Made by a program: the position numbers and the translations under genes. Below are positions 1 to 8,810 of a stretch of DNA of 45,518 nucleotides, in pieces. The notes beneath the pieces are model-generated. The model saw nothing but the letters and a program-made list of their open reading frames with translations, did no database searches and had not been told where the DNA came from. The DNA is from Segatella copri (GTDB lineage: Bacteria; Bacteroidota; Bacteroidia; Bacteroidales; Bacteroidaceae): the NCBI RefSeq assembly GCF_002224675.1, contig NZ_NMPZ01000031.1, forward strand, positions 1 to 45,518, in the 5' to 3' direction. Within the stretch, counting starts at the first letter, position 1. Each line of letters starts with the position of its first letter.

Positions 1-291
1 CCCGTTTGCGGGGGACAGAAACCCTTTAGCCAAATGAAGCTCCACATTCTAACCAAGCCTTCCCTTCTCAGAAAGGAAGGATGTAACCGCCCTCCGGTGC
101 TCGGAACCGCTATGCTTTAGGGTTGGCGGACCAATCAAAGGTCTCGCCAGGTTGTGCGGGATGGGACCGCCTTACTATAGCTTGCTGATTGGGACAGCCA
201 GAATAGTTCATCATTGCAGGAATGGCTGAAGGAAATCGACTTCCATCTCTAGAAAATGCTCCTCATCTGAAAACAGATGGGGAGTTTTTTT
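1..291 (+). ncRNA. Structured non-coding RNA, 3' part (family not identified)
   Basis: No ORF fits here, but the + strand folds into a string of clean stems. CCCG/CGGG pairs at 1-4/9-12 and CCTTCC/GGAAGG at 58-63/75-80. A three-way junction closes with CCGCC 87-91 / GGCGG 125-129 and holds inner stems 93-96/102-105 and 106-108/121-123. A long stem CCAATCA 131-137 / TGATTGG 186-192 encloses 140-147/156-168. The run ends in an intrinsic terminator at 259-291. The first stem starts at base 1, so the 5' end probably lies outside the window. I see no RNase P, tmRNA, SRP or tRNA signature. A Bacteroidales-specific family such as the Rfam Bacteroidales-1 RNA is possible, but I cannot confirm it by eye. 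Confidence 0.55.
259..291 (+). terminator. Intrinsic terminator of the 5' structured RNA
   Basis: An 11-bp stem (CTCCTCATCTG / CAGATGGGGAG, one G-U pair) with an AAAA loop is followed by seven T. The T-run lies only on the + side, so it ends the RNA at 1-258 and not a leftward transcript. Confidence 0.85.
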
Positions 292-552
292 ATAAAATAT
301 ATTAAATGGTCTCAACTGCCGGATATAGCTCCGCTTCCCCTGAGAAGATGACTATTCCCGAGTTATGAGGGTTGTGATATGTATCACAGCATTGAAAAAC
401 CAATAGACTCACTTCCACTAATCTTCAATACTATTATGTCTTTCTGCCTGCTGCATACGAAATGCAAAGCGAGCTGCTTGAAGCAAATCATATATCATAT
501 ACCATTCTGCTTAGCTGAAAGCCATCTTATAAGTTCTTAAATCGTCTCGTTC
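292..552. other. Gene-poor stretch, possible leader of a leftward transcript
   Basis: There is no long ORF on either strand. It lies directly downstream, on the - strand, of the promoter at 590-597, so it may be the body of a leftward RNA. The only coding candidate is the 26-codon ORF at 418-498. Confidence 0.4.
418..498 (-). CDS. Possible 26-aa small protein
   Basis: An ATG-to-TAG ORF of 26 codons starts MIYDLLQAARFAFRMQQAER and ends in an acidic tail. It could form a short amphipathic helix. It lies about 90 nt downstream of the promoter box at 590-597 on the same strand, which is its only contextual support. An in-frame stop lies just upstream, so it cannot be longer. I recognise no family, and it may be chance coding. 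Confidence 0.22.
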   Translation of the reverse strand: MIYDLLQAARFAFRMQQAERHNSIED

Positions 553-756
553 TTCTGAATCTCTACGTAAGAGATACGGATTCACACTGCAAAAGTACGA
601 AATTTATTGTAAATAAGCGAATTATACTTGTTAATTTTTTAATGTTGTTCTACAAAAATCAACATTTTTTTGAGATGATTTTGGACGAAATCTGATAAGT
701 CTCTGATTAAAAGGAAATTTTCCGTTGTTCTGTATCTCTTAAGTAGAGATTCAGAA
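553..756. repeat. Inverted-repeat pair enclosing a promoter (candidate invertible element)
   Basis: The 28-bp arm at 553-580 and the reverse complement of 729-756 agree at 26 of 28 positions. The spacer is 148 bp. Each arm is itself near-palindromic (ATCTCT-N5-AGAGAT). The spacer carries a Bacteroidota -7 box (TACTTTTG on the - strand, 590-597) pointing out across the left arm. Arm length, spacer size and an outward promoter are what phase-variable promoter switches look like in Bacteroidales. A small MITE, or paired operators, are alternatives; I see no clear target-site duplication. Confidence 0.5.
590..597 (-). promoter_or_regulatory. -7 promoter box inside the inverted-repeat segment
   Basis: TACTTTTG matches the Bacteroidota TAnnTTTG -7 box on the - strand. 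Transcription would start within the left arm at 553-580 and run toward position 300. No good TTTG -33 box is seen. Confidence 0.45.
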
Positions 757-850
757 AAATGGTTCAAACTGGTTCATTTTATCCTGACCCTGTTTTTTCT
801 CCTCTTTATATAAAAGGTGTAACACCGACATCATCGTGAAGACGGATAAA

Positions 851-867
851 GCGGATTGCAAATCCGC
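851..867. repeat. Palindrome of the GGATT-AATCC hairpin family
   Basis: GCGGATT-gca-AATCCGC is a perfect 17-nt palindrome. It belongs to the family seen four more times at 30226-30385. Confidence 0.7.
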
Positions 868-882
868 CAAATAAAGACAAAA

Positions 883-918
883 GAAAGGGTGTGCCATAAG
901 TCCATGACACACCCTTTC
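883..918 (-). terminator. Terminator after panD
   Basis: An 11-bp perfect stem (GAAAGGGTGTG / CACACCCTTTC) lies 18 bases past the panD stop. It has a T-rich tail when read leftward (TTTTGTCTTT) and also T's on the + side, so it can work in both directions. Confidence 0.8.
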
Positions 919-936
919 TTTTGTTTCCATTGAATA

Positions 937-1281
937 TTAAACCCTGTTTCCCTCTTTAGGGAAAACCACGGTAGGCTTGAAGGTCTTAGCCTCCTCAAAG
1001 TCCATCAGGGCATAGGCGATGATGATGACGGTATCACCTACCTGCACCTTGCGGGCTGCTGCACCGTTCAGGCAGATACAACCGCTGCCACGCTCACCCT
1101 TGATGATATAGGTCTCCAGGCGCTCGCCATTATTGTTATCCACAATCTGCACCTTCTCTCCTGCTATCAGGTTAGCTGCGTCCATCAGATCCTCATCTAT
1201 CGTGATGCTACCCATGTAATTCAGGTTAGCCTCAGTTACAGTCACACAATGGAGCTTACTCTTCAATACTTCAATTTGCAT
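937..1281 (-). CDS. panD: Aspartate 1-decarboxylase
   Basis: PanD makes beta-alanine from L-aspartate for pantothenate synthesis in the cytosol. The 114-aa length is usual. The proenzyme self-cleaves between Gly24 and Ser25 (YMGSI here), turning Ser25 into the pyruvoyl cofactor. The chain opens [11 protein letters not shown], with the Lys9 region that the family uses near the active site, and the conserved NGAAAR motif follows near residue 72. It lies 11 bp downstream of panC, so the two are co-transcribed, and its product is PanC's substrate. The terminator at 883-918 closes the operon. Confidence 0.96.
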   Translation of the reverse strand: MQIEVLKSKLHCVTVTEANLNYMGSITIDEDLMDAANLIAGEKVQIVDNNNGERLETYIIKGERGSGCICLNGAAARKVQVGDTVIIIAYALMDFEEAKTFKPTVVFPKEGNRV

Positions 1282-1292
1282 AATACTTTTTT

Positions 1293-2144
1293 TTATCCTT
1301 TATACTTGATATGGTCGATGAGACGGATAGGAGTCTTGCCGCAATATACGGTGATGCAACCTACCACGTAGGCGCTATCCTCCCATGATGCCACATCCTG
1401 CAGGCTGTCGCCATCCACAATCTGGAAATACTCCACCTCCAGACCATCCACGGCATTGATGTCGCTCACCACCTTGTCGTGAGTTTCCTGCACAGTATGA
1501 TTCTTGGCAAACTCTACGCTCGCCTTCAGAGCCTTGTAGATATTCGGTGCGATGGCACGCTCATCAGCAGAGAGCAATGTATTGCGGCTGCTCTTAGCCA
1601 AACCATCCTCATCACGGATGATAGGACACTCCACAATCTGCACATCACTGTTGAGGTACTTCACGAGCTGCTTGATGACAGCAATCTGCTGCCAATCCTT
1701 CTCACCGAAATAAGCACGGGTAGGATGAACGATAAAGAACAGACGACTAACTACCTGGCATACACCATTGAAGTGGCCCGGACGCTTGGCACCCTCCATC
1801 ACGGTACTTACCGGAGGGAACTCGAAGTGGCGGGTATCCGGTGTAGGATACATCTCCTCTACAGAAGGAGCAAACACATAGTCAGCGCCACAAGCCTCGA
1901 GGAGCTTGCAGTCAGCATCGAGTGTACGTGGATAACGCTCCAGGTCACCCTTGTCATTAAACTGAGTAGGATTCAAGAAAACGGAAACTACCGTAACACC
2001 GTTTTCCTCAACACTGCGCTTTACCAGAGAGGCATGACCCTCATGAAGCGCACCCATAGTTGGCACAAGGCCGATTTCCTTTCCCTCCTTGCGACGATCG
2101 AAAAGTTCGTTCTGGAGGTCAACAATCTTATTGATTACTTTCAT
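1293..2144 (-). CDS. panC: Pantothenate synthetase (pantoate-beta-alanine ligase)
   Basis: PanC joins pantoate and beta-alanine using ATP, through a pantoyl-adenylate. The 283-aa product has the nucleotidyl-transferase HIGH-like motif [10 protein letters not shown] (residues 28-37) and the KSSRN signature later in the chain. I chose the ATG at 2144 (MKVINKIV). An upstream in-frame TTG at 2168 would add eight residues, but it overlaps a promoter-like TTATTTTG (2166-2173) and is unlikely. It is the first gene of the panC-panD operon, divergent from the GT5 gene at 2317. Confidence 0.95.
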   Translation of the reverse strand: MKVINKIVDLQNELFDRRKEGKEIGLVPTMGALHEGHASLVKRSVEENGVTVVSVFLNPTQFNDKGDLERYPRTLDADCKLLEACGADYVFAPSVEEMYPTPDTRHFEFPPVSTVMEGAKRPGHFNGVCQVVSRLFFIVHPTRAYFGEKDWQQIAVIKQLVKYLNSDVQIVECPIIRDEDGLAKSSRNTLLSADERAIAPNIYKALKASVEFAKNHTVQETHDKVVSDINAVDGLEVEYFQIVDGDSLQDVASWEDSAYVVGCITVYCGKTPIRLIDHIKYKG

Positions 2145-2277
2145 CTTCTTATCTGTTTTCGGGTGCAAAATAACAACTTTTTTCTCAAATAAGAAAGAAA
2201 AAACCTAAAAATATGCGAATTATTGCCGAAATTATTGAATTTCAGAAGAAAAATACGCTTTTTTGGAGTTTTTTTTG

Positions 2278-2285
2278 TACCTTTG
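2278..2285 (+). promoter_or_regulatory. Promoter for the GT5-DUF4270 operon
   Basis: TACCTTTG matches the TAnnTTTG -7 box and sits 31 nt before the ATG at 2317. A TTTG at 2262-2265 is closer than ideal for a -33 box. Confidence 0.6.
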
Positions 2286-2316
2286 CACCTAATTCGTAAG
2301 AATAATAATTAAATTT

Positions 2317-3129
2317 ATGGCAAAGAAAGTATTATTTATCAATCAGGAGATCGACCCATACGTAGCCGAGACCCACATGTCTATCATGGGACGCGAATTA
2401 CCTCAGAAAATGCAGGAAGCAGGTTTTGAGATTCGCACCTTTATGCCTAAATGGGGCACCATCAATGAGCGTCGCGGCCAGCTGCACGAGGTGATTCGCC
2501 TGTCTGGTATGAACCTTATCATCGATGATACAGACCATCCGCTGATCATTAAGGTTGCATCTATACCAACAACACGTCAACAAATCTATTTCATTGATAA
2601 CGACGATTACTTCACCCGCCGCCAGATGGCAGCCGACGAGCAGGGTGTGGAATATAAAGATAATGGGGAGCGCGCCATCTTCTTCGCACGCGGCGTACTG
2701 GAAACCGTGAAGAAGCTTCGCTGGCAGCCAGACGTCATCGTATGTCAGGGCTGGGTAAGCGCTGTGGTTCCTTTCTATATCAAGACGGCATACGCTGAGG
2801 AGCCTTCCTTCGCCAACTCAAAGGTGATCATCTCACTCTATACCAACGAGCTGAAGGGCGAACTCGGCACACACTTCAAGCGCTGCGTGGAGTTCCGTGA
2901 TGCCAAGTCGGAACTGCTCGCTGACTACAAGGAGGACTTCGACTTCATCGAGCTGGGCAAGATGGCCATCGACTACAGCGACGGCGTGATTGAAGGCGAA
3001 AGCCTGTCAGACAGAACTCTCTTGGATTATGCCAATGAGAAGAGCAAGCCAACCCTCGCTTATCCTGGCGATGACTTTGCGGATGCCTACAAGACATTCA
3101 TCAACGAAGTATGCCCTGATGAGGAGTAA
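2317..3129 (+). CDS. Glycogen/starch-synthase-like protein, GT5 N-terminal domain only
   Basis: The 270-aa chain resembles the N-terminal Rossmann half of GT5 glycogen/starch synthases: an N-terminal strand followed by polar residues (VLFINQEIDPY), mid-chain DNGERAIFFARGVLE, and a WQPDVIVCQGWVSA strand near residue 140 like the family's PDIIHCHDW segment. Full GT5 enzymes have about 480 residues, and the ADP-glucose-binding C-terminal domain is absent. No frameshift is visible, and the stop is followed at once by the next gene. A short GT5-like gene beside panC/panD and a DUF4270 gene is, as I recall, a conserved Bacteroidales arrangement, so this is probably a natural short form. Catalytic activity is doubtful. 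Confidence 0.8.
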   Translation: MAKKVLFINQEIDPYVAETHMSIMGRELPQKMQEAGFEIRTFMPKWGTINERRGQLHEVIRLSGMNLIIDDTDHPLIIKVASIPTTRQQIYFIDNDDYFTRRQMAADEQGVEYKDNGERAIFFARGVLETVKKLRWQPDVIVCQGWVSAVVPFYIKTAYAEEPSFANSKVIISLYTNELKGELGTHFKRCVEFRDAKSELLADYKEDFDFIELGKMAIDYSDGVIEGESLSDRTLLDYANEKSKPTLAYPGDDFADAYKTFINEVCPDEE

Positions 3130-3159
3130 GCTTCAGAAATTAGACACATTTCAAGGATA

Positions 3160-4629
3160 ATGAAGATTTTAAGACTATTTACAGCGTTATTTATAGCAGC
3201 GATGACTATTGCTGCATGTGATGACACCACCGACAACATCGGATCGTCGATCACCAACGACGTTGATAACATCTCTATCAAAGACCAGGTGTTCAACGTC
3301 ACCTCACGCTCCATCGTTTCCGGCCCGGTTCTGAGCCGAAACAATACGGGTATGATCGGTATGGTGAAGGATCCTGAGACCGGTACCTACGTAGCTGGCG
3401 ACTATATGACCCAGTTTGGCGTACTGTCATCATTCAGTCTGGACACTTTGGAGTACATCCGCAATGCACACGATGGCAAGATCGAGGCGGACTCATGCTA
3501 TCTCCTGGTATCATACAGGACCACATACGGTGATACCCTCGCACCGATGAAGGCTACTGCCTATGAGATGAGCAAGCCGATGAGCGAGGATCAGGAGTAT
3601 TACTCAGACTATGATGCCTTCAAGGACAACTGGGTGAGCGAGAACAACTATCAGTCGAGCGCCACCTATAACCTGAACAGCACGACGATGGCTTTCAAGA
3701 TCTATCTGAACAAGCCATATAAGGCAAAGGATGGCAAGACCTACAAGAACTATGGTTCTTACTTGATGAACACCTTCGTGGATCACCCTGAGTACTTCAA
3801 GACCAACTGGGATTTCCTCAACAAGGTTTGTCCTGGTTTCTATGTCAAGCATGCCGGTGGTATCGGAAACGTAGCCAATATCTGGAATACCGAATTGCAG
3901 TTCTACTACAAGATCCAGAAGACGGTGAAGAACTCTGCGGGCAACGACAGTATCGTAACAGGTCTCGCCTTCAACCGCTTTGACGGTACAGAAGAGGTGT
4001 TGCAGCTCAACAAGATTACCAACGACAGCAAGACTTTGGCTAATCTGGCAAAGGATGAGAGCTGCACCTACCTGAAGTCTCCAGCCGGCATCTTCACAGA
4101 AGTAACGCTGCCAGTAGAGGATATCATGAAGGGTCATGAGAAGGATACGCTGAATACAGCTACCATCTCTTTCCCTAGAATGAACAATGTAGATAACAAC
4201 AACGACTATCAGTTCAGTGTTCCTTCTACTATCCTGATGGTGCAGAAAGACAGTCTGGATGCCTTCTTCGAGAAGAACAAGCTGACAGACAACCGCACTT
4301 CCTATACGGCTTCTTACAACAAGAACTCTACAGGCGTGAAGAATGCCTATACCTTCTATAACATCAGTAACCTGGTTACTGCGATGTACAGGAACAAGGG
4401 CAAGAGTGAAAACTGGAACAAGGTGGTACTGGTACCTGTGACCTTGACTACAAGTACACAGAACAATGCTACCGTGATTACCAAGATTAATCACGACATG
4501 CAGCTCACCTCTACCCGACTGATCAAGGCGACGGATGATCCTGACAAGGATTACACCACCAAGGACGGCAAGCGGGTGGCTACAGGTCCTGTTCAGATCA
4601 AGGTGATCTACAGTAAGTTCAAGGAATAA
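3160..4629 (+). CDS. DUF4270 family lipoprotein
   Basis: This 489-aa protein starts with a signal peptide ending in a lipobox (TIAAC, Cys20), so it should be lipid-anchored in the envelope. The N-terminal DDTTDNIGSSI and the later beta-rich, Tyr/Asn-rich body (for example FSLDTLEYIRNAHDGKIEAD) match the DUF4270 family of Bacteroidota surface proteins, whose function is unknown. It follows the GT5-like gene by 30 bp and precedes a 43-aa gene by 4 bp, so the three form one operon. A surface or cell-wall-associated role is likely but unproven. Confidence 0.85.
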   Translation: MKILRLFTALFIAAMTIAACDDTTDNIGSSITNDVDNISIKDQVFNVTSRSIVSGPVLSRNNTGMIGMVKDPETGTYVAGDYMTQFGVLSSFSLDTLEYIRNAHDGKIEADSCYLLVSYRTTYGDTLAPMKATAYEMSKPMSEDQEYYSDYDAFKDNWVSENNYQSSATYNLNSTTMAFKIYLNKPYKAKDGKTYKNYGSYLMNTFVDHPEYFKTNWDFLNKVCPGFYVKHAGGIGNVANIWNTELQFYYKIQKTVKNSAGNDSIVTGLAFNRFDGTEEVLQLNKITNDSKTLANLAKDESCTYLKSPAGIFTEVTLPVEDIMKGHEKDTLNTATISFPRMNNVDNNNDYQFSVPSTILMVQKDSLDAFFEKNKLTDNRTSYTASYNKNSTGVKNAYTFYNISNLVTAMYRNKGKSENWNKVVLVPVTLTTSTQNNATVITKINHDMQLTSTRLIKATDDPDKDYTTKDGKRVATGPVQIKVIYSKFKE

Positions 4630-4633
4630 ATTC

Positions 4634-4765
4634 ATGGCAGATAATTTCCTTGAACGCCACCGCGAAGATTACGAGCAGCGCAAGGCTGCCTGGCTGAGAC
4701 GCAAGAAGCATCTTCCAAAAATCAAGAAGCCTGCCATTCAGCGTCCTGATGATGAAGCTTTATAA
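4634..4765 (+). CDS. Small basic protein, 43 aa
   Basis: An ATG ORF four bases after the DUF4270 stop encodes a 43-residue, very charged protein (begins MADNFLERHREDYEQRKAAW, then Lys/Arg-rich, ending PDDEAL). It has no signal peptide or membrane segment and is probably a helix with a basic face. Its tight coupling to DUF4270 and the terminator 14 bp later (4779) support a real gene. I recall similar short proteins after DUF4270 in other Bacteroidales but cannot name a function. Confidence 0.7.
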   Translation: MADNFLERHREDYEQRKAAWLRRKKHLPKIKKPAIQRPDDEAL

Positions 4766-4778
4766 AAGATTCTATATG

Positions 4779-4820
4779 AAAAAATCCCAGCTGGAAGTTC
4801 TTTTCCAGCTGGGATTTTTT
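4779..4820. terminator. Bidirectional terminator between convergent operons
   Basis: AAAAATCCCAGCTGGAA pairs with TTCCAGCTGGGATTTTT around a 6-nt loop. It has A/T tails on both sides and lies between the convergent 43-aa gene and the helicase gene. Confidence 0.9.
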
Positions 4821-4851
4821 CATATCCTCAGTTTTATCTTCTTTCTATTAT

Positions 4852-7263
4852 CTATGAGAGAATAGTGAACTTGGCAAACTTCAGAAGCAACTGCTTGGTT
4901 CCTGCATTCTGGAACTCTACAGTTGCCTTCGTGTTCTCTCCGGTACCTTCTATCTTCAATACCGTTCCTATTCCAAAACGCTGATGCTCGATTCTACAGC
5001 CCTCGCAGAGAGAACCTGCAGCTGAGGAAGCTTTAGAAGCAGAAGAACCAGCTGATGCAACGGATGAAGAACTAGCGGTATCACCCATGATTCTATGTAC
5101 TGCATTCACAGCTCTTACAGATTTAAATCCTGGTTTAGGATCAGCCATGAACTGCGAAGCTACAGGCTTAGAGTTCTGATAATCACGTCTATAGCCAGAC
5201 CGGTCCCTATCCCATGGCATTCTTCCACCATAGCCACCTTCAGAACCATAGCCACCATACGAACTTCTTCCCCCACCGAATGAAGATTCAGGAGTCTCTT
5301 CGCCTCCCTCTATCAGACTGGCATCAATCTCATCGATGAAGCGGCTCGGATTATCAAATTCCATTTTGCCATATCGGAAACGGTTCTTGGCATTGGTCAG
5401 GATGCAATGCTTCTCGGCACGGGTAATCGCCACATAGAGCAGGCGGCGCTCCTCTTCCAGTTCCCTGACAGAAACTGCAGCAAGCGGACTCGGGAAGATA
5501 TTCTCCTCCAAACCTACTACGAAAACAGTAGCAAACTCCAAACCCTTTGCCGCATGAATCGTCATGAGCGAAACTCTCGGTTCATCCTTCTCTCCCTCAC
5601 TATCCGCATCCGTCAGCAGCGCCACATCCTGCAGATAATCGGTAAGAAAGGCTTCATCCATTCGTCCCTCCTCCTGGCGTCCAGCCACGAAGGTCTGCAT
5701 ACCACTCAGAAACTCCTCCAGGTTTTCCTGGCGAGCCAGGTCATCGGCATTCTTGCCCGACATGATATCCTCGCTGATTCTACTCTCCCTGATGATGGCA
5801 TCACCCAGTTCATAGACATCCAGGGTATGCGAACGGTCAATGAACGAAGAGATGAGCAGGCGGAATTTCTCGAGCTTCGTCTGCGTACCCTTGTTGACAT
5901 TCAGTCCGTAATGTTCCACATTACCTATCACCTCCCAGAAACTCACCCGGTTCTGATGGGCACAATCGGCAATCTTCATCACGGTAGCAGCACCGATGCC
6001 ACGAGCCGGATAATTGATGATACGCTTGAAAGCCTCCTCATCGTCAGGGTTGGCAACGAGACGGAAATAGGCGATGATATCCTTGATTTCCTTACGCTGA
6101 TAGAAACTCAAGCCACCATAAATACGATATGGGATACCCTGCTTTCTGAATTCCTCCTCGAAGCTGCGGCTCTGGGCATTGGTACGATAGAGAATGGCAA
6201 ATTGATCGTATCCACAATCATCCTGCCGCTTGATGCGCTGGATATTCTTCGCCACAATCAGCGCCTCCTCCTTGTCGCTGTAGGCAGGCTTATACAGAAT
6301 CTTCTCTCCTTTATCATTTTTGCTAAACACCTCTTTCTGAATCTGATTGCGGTTATGATGAATCAGACTGTTGGCTGCCTCCACGATAGTTTGAGTAGAT
6401 CGGTAGTTCTGTTCCAGTTTAAAGAGTTGGGTTCCAGGCAATTGCTTCTGATAATTCAATATATTGTCGATGTTGGCGCCACGGAAGCTATAGATACTCT
6501 GCGAATCATCACCCACGGCGCAGACACGCAGTTTTTCCTTACAGAGCTGCATCACAATAGACATCTGTACATGGTTGGTATCCTGATACTCATCCACCAG
6601 GATATAATCGAACCTGCCGGCATACTTCTGTCTGATATCCTCGTGATCTCTGAAAAGCTGGAAAGTAAGCATCAGGAGATCATCAAAGTCCATCGCATTC
6701 GCCTGACGGCAACGCTGCACGTATGCCACATAAATCTTTCCGATGGCAGGCATCCTGGCACGCTTGTTCTGCTCCAGGATGGCAGGGTCGCTATCGTAGG
6801 CTTCGGCAGTTACCAGGTTGTTCTTCGCCATCGAAATCCGGGCATGAACGGCAACAGGCTTATAGGCCTTGTCATCCAGTCCCATCTCCTTGATGATAGC
6901 CTTCAGCAGTGAGCGTGAGTCACTTTCATCATAGATGGTAAAGTTATTATTGAAACCGATATGCTCAGCTTCGGCACGGAGAATACGGGAGAAGATGCTA
7001 TGGAAGGTACCCATATAGAGATGCTGGGCGAGGTCATCGCCCACCAGTTTTCCGATACGTTCCTTCATCTCCCTAGCCGCCTTATTGGTAAAGGTAAGTG
7101 CCATGATGCTCCAAGGCTTCATACCCTGGCTCAGGAGATAAGCAATCTTATAGGTAAGCACACGCGTTTTGCCCGAACCTGCACCGGCAATCACCAGCGA
7201 AGGTCCGTCAATATACTCTACCGCAGCACGCTGCGCATCATTCAAGTCGTTCAATAAATCCAT
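4852..7263 (-). CDS. UvrD/PcrA-type superfamily 1 DNA helicase
   Basis: This is an ATP-driven 3'-5' helicase of repair and replication-conflict processing, 803 aa. SF1A motifs appear in order: Q-motif LNDAQRAAV; Walker A GAGSGKT (27-33); Ia LTFTNKAA; motif II DEYQDTN (224-230); motif III GDDSQSIYSFRGA (251-263); motif IV QNYRS (285-289); motif V TIHAAKGLEF and VI RRLLYVAITRAEK in the last third. A Gly/Tyr/Arg-rich disordered linker follows. The C-terminal ~50 residues (HQRFGIGTVLKIEGTG) are the Tudor-like fold PcrA uses to touch RNA polymerase. It is the last gene of the ompA-like/mtgA/helicase run, 50 bp after mtgA. PcrA and UvrD cannot be told apart by eye. Confidence 0.95.
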   Translation of the reverse strand: MDLLNDLNDAQRAAVEYIDGPSLVIAGAGSGKTRVLTYKIAYLLSQGMKPWSIMALTFTNKAAREMKERIGKLVGDDLAQHLYMGTFHSIFSRILRAEAEHIGFNNNFTIYDESDSRSLLKAIIKEMGLDDKAYKPVAVHARISMAKNNLVTAEAYDSDPAILEQNKRARMPAIGKIYVAYVQRCRQANAMDFDDLLMLTFQLFRDHEDIRQKYAGRFDYILVDEYQDTNHVQMSIVMQLCKEKLRVCAVGDDSQSIYSFRGANIDNILNYQKQLPGTQLFKLEQNYRSTQTIVEAANSLIHHNRNQIQKEVFSKNDKGEKILYKPAYSDKEEALIVAKNIQRIKRQDDCGYDQFAILYRTNAQSRSFEEEFRKQGIPYRIYGGLSFYQRKEIKDIIAYFRLVANPDDEEAFKRIINYPARGIGAATVMKIADCAHQNRVSFWEVIGNVEHYGLNVNKGTQTKLEKFRLLISSFIDRSHTLDVYELGDAIIRESRISEDIMSGKNADDLARQENLEEFLSGMQTFVAGRQEEGRMDEAFLTDYLQDVALLTDADSEGEKDEPRVSLMTIHAAKGLEFATVFVVGLEENIFPSPLAAVSVRELEEERRLLYVAITRAEKHCILTNAKNRFRYGKMEFDNPSRFIDEIDASLIEGGEETPESSFGGGRSSYGGYGSEGGYGGRMPWDRDRSGYRRDYQNSKPVASQFMADPKPGFKSVRAVNAVHRIMGDTASSSSVASAGSSASKASSAAGSLCEGCRIEHQRFGIGTVLKIEGTGENTKATVEFQNAGTKQLLLKFAKFTILS

Positions 7264-7313
7264 GAATCAATATTTGCAGGAAAAACTATAAACTATCAAC
7301 TGTTAACAAACCA

Positions 7314-8048
7314 TCACTTCCCCCTATATCCTCCTACAGCCGTGCTTGGGTCGTAGTCTTCACCCTCACGAGGGAACGAAGGGATGAATTTCATCTGATG
7401 TTCAATCTGTCGCTGGCGCTTCTTCATATAAGCACTCGGATACAGGGAGCTGAACTTTCTAGGATTAGGCAGCGTAGCAGCTATCAGGGCACACTCGCCA
7501 CGGAAGAGGTCCTGTGCTTTCTTGTTGAAATGATACTCAGCCACGGCATCTACACCATAGATACCCGGTCCCATCTCGATACTGTTGAGATAGACCTCCA
7601 TGATGCGCTGCTTGCTCCACATCATTTCGATGAGAAAGGTGAAATACACCTCAAATCCCTTGCGGGTCCAGGAACGGCCCGGCCAGAGGAATACGTTCTT
7701 GGCGGTCTGCTGACTGATGGTACTGGCACCATGCACCTTACCGCCTCGTGCATTGTTCTTGGCAGCACTCTCGATGGCATTGAAGTCGAAACCATGATGC
7801 TTGAGGAATCGGGCATCCTCGCTCGCCATCACCGCCACAGGCATGTGAGGGGATATCTTATCCATCGAAACCCAGTGATGATGCAAGGTAATACTTTCAC
7901 CATCAGCCACTTGCTGAAAACAGCGGATAATCATCAACGGAGTAACATATACCGGAATAAAACGGTAGGCTACTACAGCAAGAATGGTGGTACTGAAAAA
8001 CAGCACCACCACCCATCTTACGATATTTCTAATCTTTTTTAGAACCAT
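7314..8048 (-). CDS. mtgA: Monofunctional biosynthetic peptidoglycan transglycosylase
   Basis: MtgA polymerises lipid II into glycan strands at the outer face of the inner membrane. The 244-aa protein has one N-terminal membrane anchor (about residues 10-35) and a GT51 domain with the family motifs [13 protein letters not shown] (catalytic Glu77), [16 protein letters not shown] (107-122), RKGFE (129-133) and EVYLN (151-155). No transpeptidase domain follows, which separates it from class A PBPs. It lies 38 bp after the OmpA-like gene and 50 bp before the helicase, all on the - strand. Confidence 0.95.
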   Translation of the reverse strand: MVLKKIRNIVRWVVVLFFSTTILAVVAYRFIPVYVTPLMIIRCFQQVADGESITLHHHWVSMDKISPHMPVAVMASEDARFLKHHGFDFNAIESAAKNNARGGKVHGASTISQQTAKNVFLWPGRSWTRKGFEVYFTFLIEMMWSKQRIMEVYLNSIEMGPGIYGVDAVAEYHFNKKAQDLFRGECALIAATLPNPRKFSSLYPSAYMKKRQRQIEHQMKFIPSFPREGEDYDPSTAVGGYRGK

Positions 8049-8086
8049 CTATCTTCTTTTTCCCTTATCGGGAACCTCATTCGTTT

Positions 8087-8776
8087 TTACTTCAATGTAC
8101 CATTGTTAGCAGCATTCACCATTGCCTGGCTAGCATACATGTAAACCTCTACACGACGGTTCTGAGCGCAGGCTGCTGTAGTATTGACCACAGGATTAGC
8201 TGAGCCCAAACCCTCTACGCTCTTGATCTGGCTGCTGGTAACACCGCATGACTTCAAGTAGGTAGAAACGGCATTGGCACGATTCTGGCTCAAAGGCAAG
8301 TTGATGCCATCATTACCTGTAGCATCGGTGTAACCCTGGATAGCTACCTCGCAGTCGGCATTGTTCTTCAAAACCTGGGCAAACTGGGCCAAGTCGTTCT
8401 TAGCGCTTGCATTGAGCGCATATTTGTTGGTCTGGAAGAGGATACCAGAATCGAAGGTTACCTTGACAGCTGTCAAACCATTGGCATCTGTAACGGTAGA
8501 AACCTGCGCATTCTTCACAGCCTCTGCCTGAGCCTTAACCTTATCCATGTGCTTTCCAATCAAGTTACCCGCTGTACCACCAACAGCAGCACCGATAGCA
8601 GCACCTACCAATGCACCAGTACCACGATGGCTGTTATTGAGCAAACCACCAACCAAGGCACCAAGAGCACCACCAGCACCTGCACCAGCAGCAGTACCAG
8701 TCTTCTGACTAGTTCCACAACTTCCCAAAACGAGCAGCATTGAGAGCGCTGCAGCAGTAAATTTCATCTTTTTCAT
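8087..8776 (-). CDS. OmpA-family lipoprotein with glycine zipper
   Basis: The 229-aa protein begins with a signal peptide and lipobox (LVLGSC, Cys20). Residues about 27-75 form a glycine-zipper segment (AGAGAGGALGALVGGLL and GALVGAAIGAAVGG). The C-terminal part is an OmpA-like peptidoglycan-binding domain with TDATGNDGINLPLSQNRA and NRRVEVYM. The role is probably an outer-membrane lipoprotein tethered to the wall, like the YiaD/Pal group. It is the first gene of a run with mtgA, which fits a wall-related function. The promoter box is at 8811-8818. Confidence 0.92.
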   Translation of the reverse strand: MKKMKFTAAALSMLLVLGSCGTSQKTGTAAGAGAGGALGALVGGLLNNSHRGTGALVGAAIGAAVGGTAGNLIGKHMDKVKAQAEAVKNAQVSTVTDANGLTAVKVTFDSGILFQTNKYALNASAKNDLAQFAQVLKNNADCEVAIQGYTDATGNDGINLPLSQNRANAVSTYLKSCGVTSSQIKSVEGLGSANPVVNTTAACAQNRRVEVYMYASQAMVNAANNGTLK

Positions 8777-8810
8777 ACTATAATTCTCCTATATTTATGT
8801 TATTTAAATG

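Noticed and set aside
3604..4635. 343-aa ORF on the - strand
   Set aside because: Antisense to the DUF4270 gene, with no start context or recognisable domain.
5407..6912. 501-aa ORF on the + strand
   Set aside because: It is fully antisense to the helicase gene, whose SF1 motifs are unmistakable; this is a codon-bias shadow.
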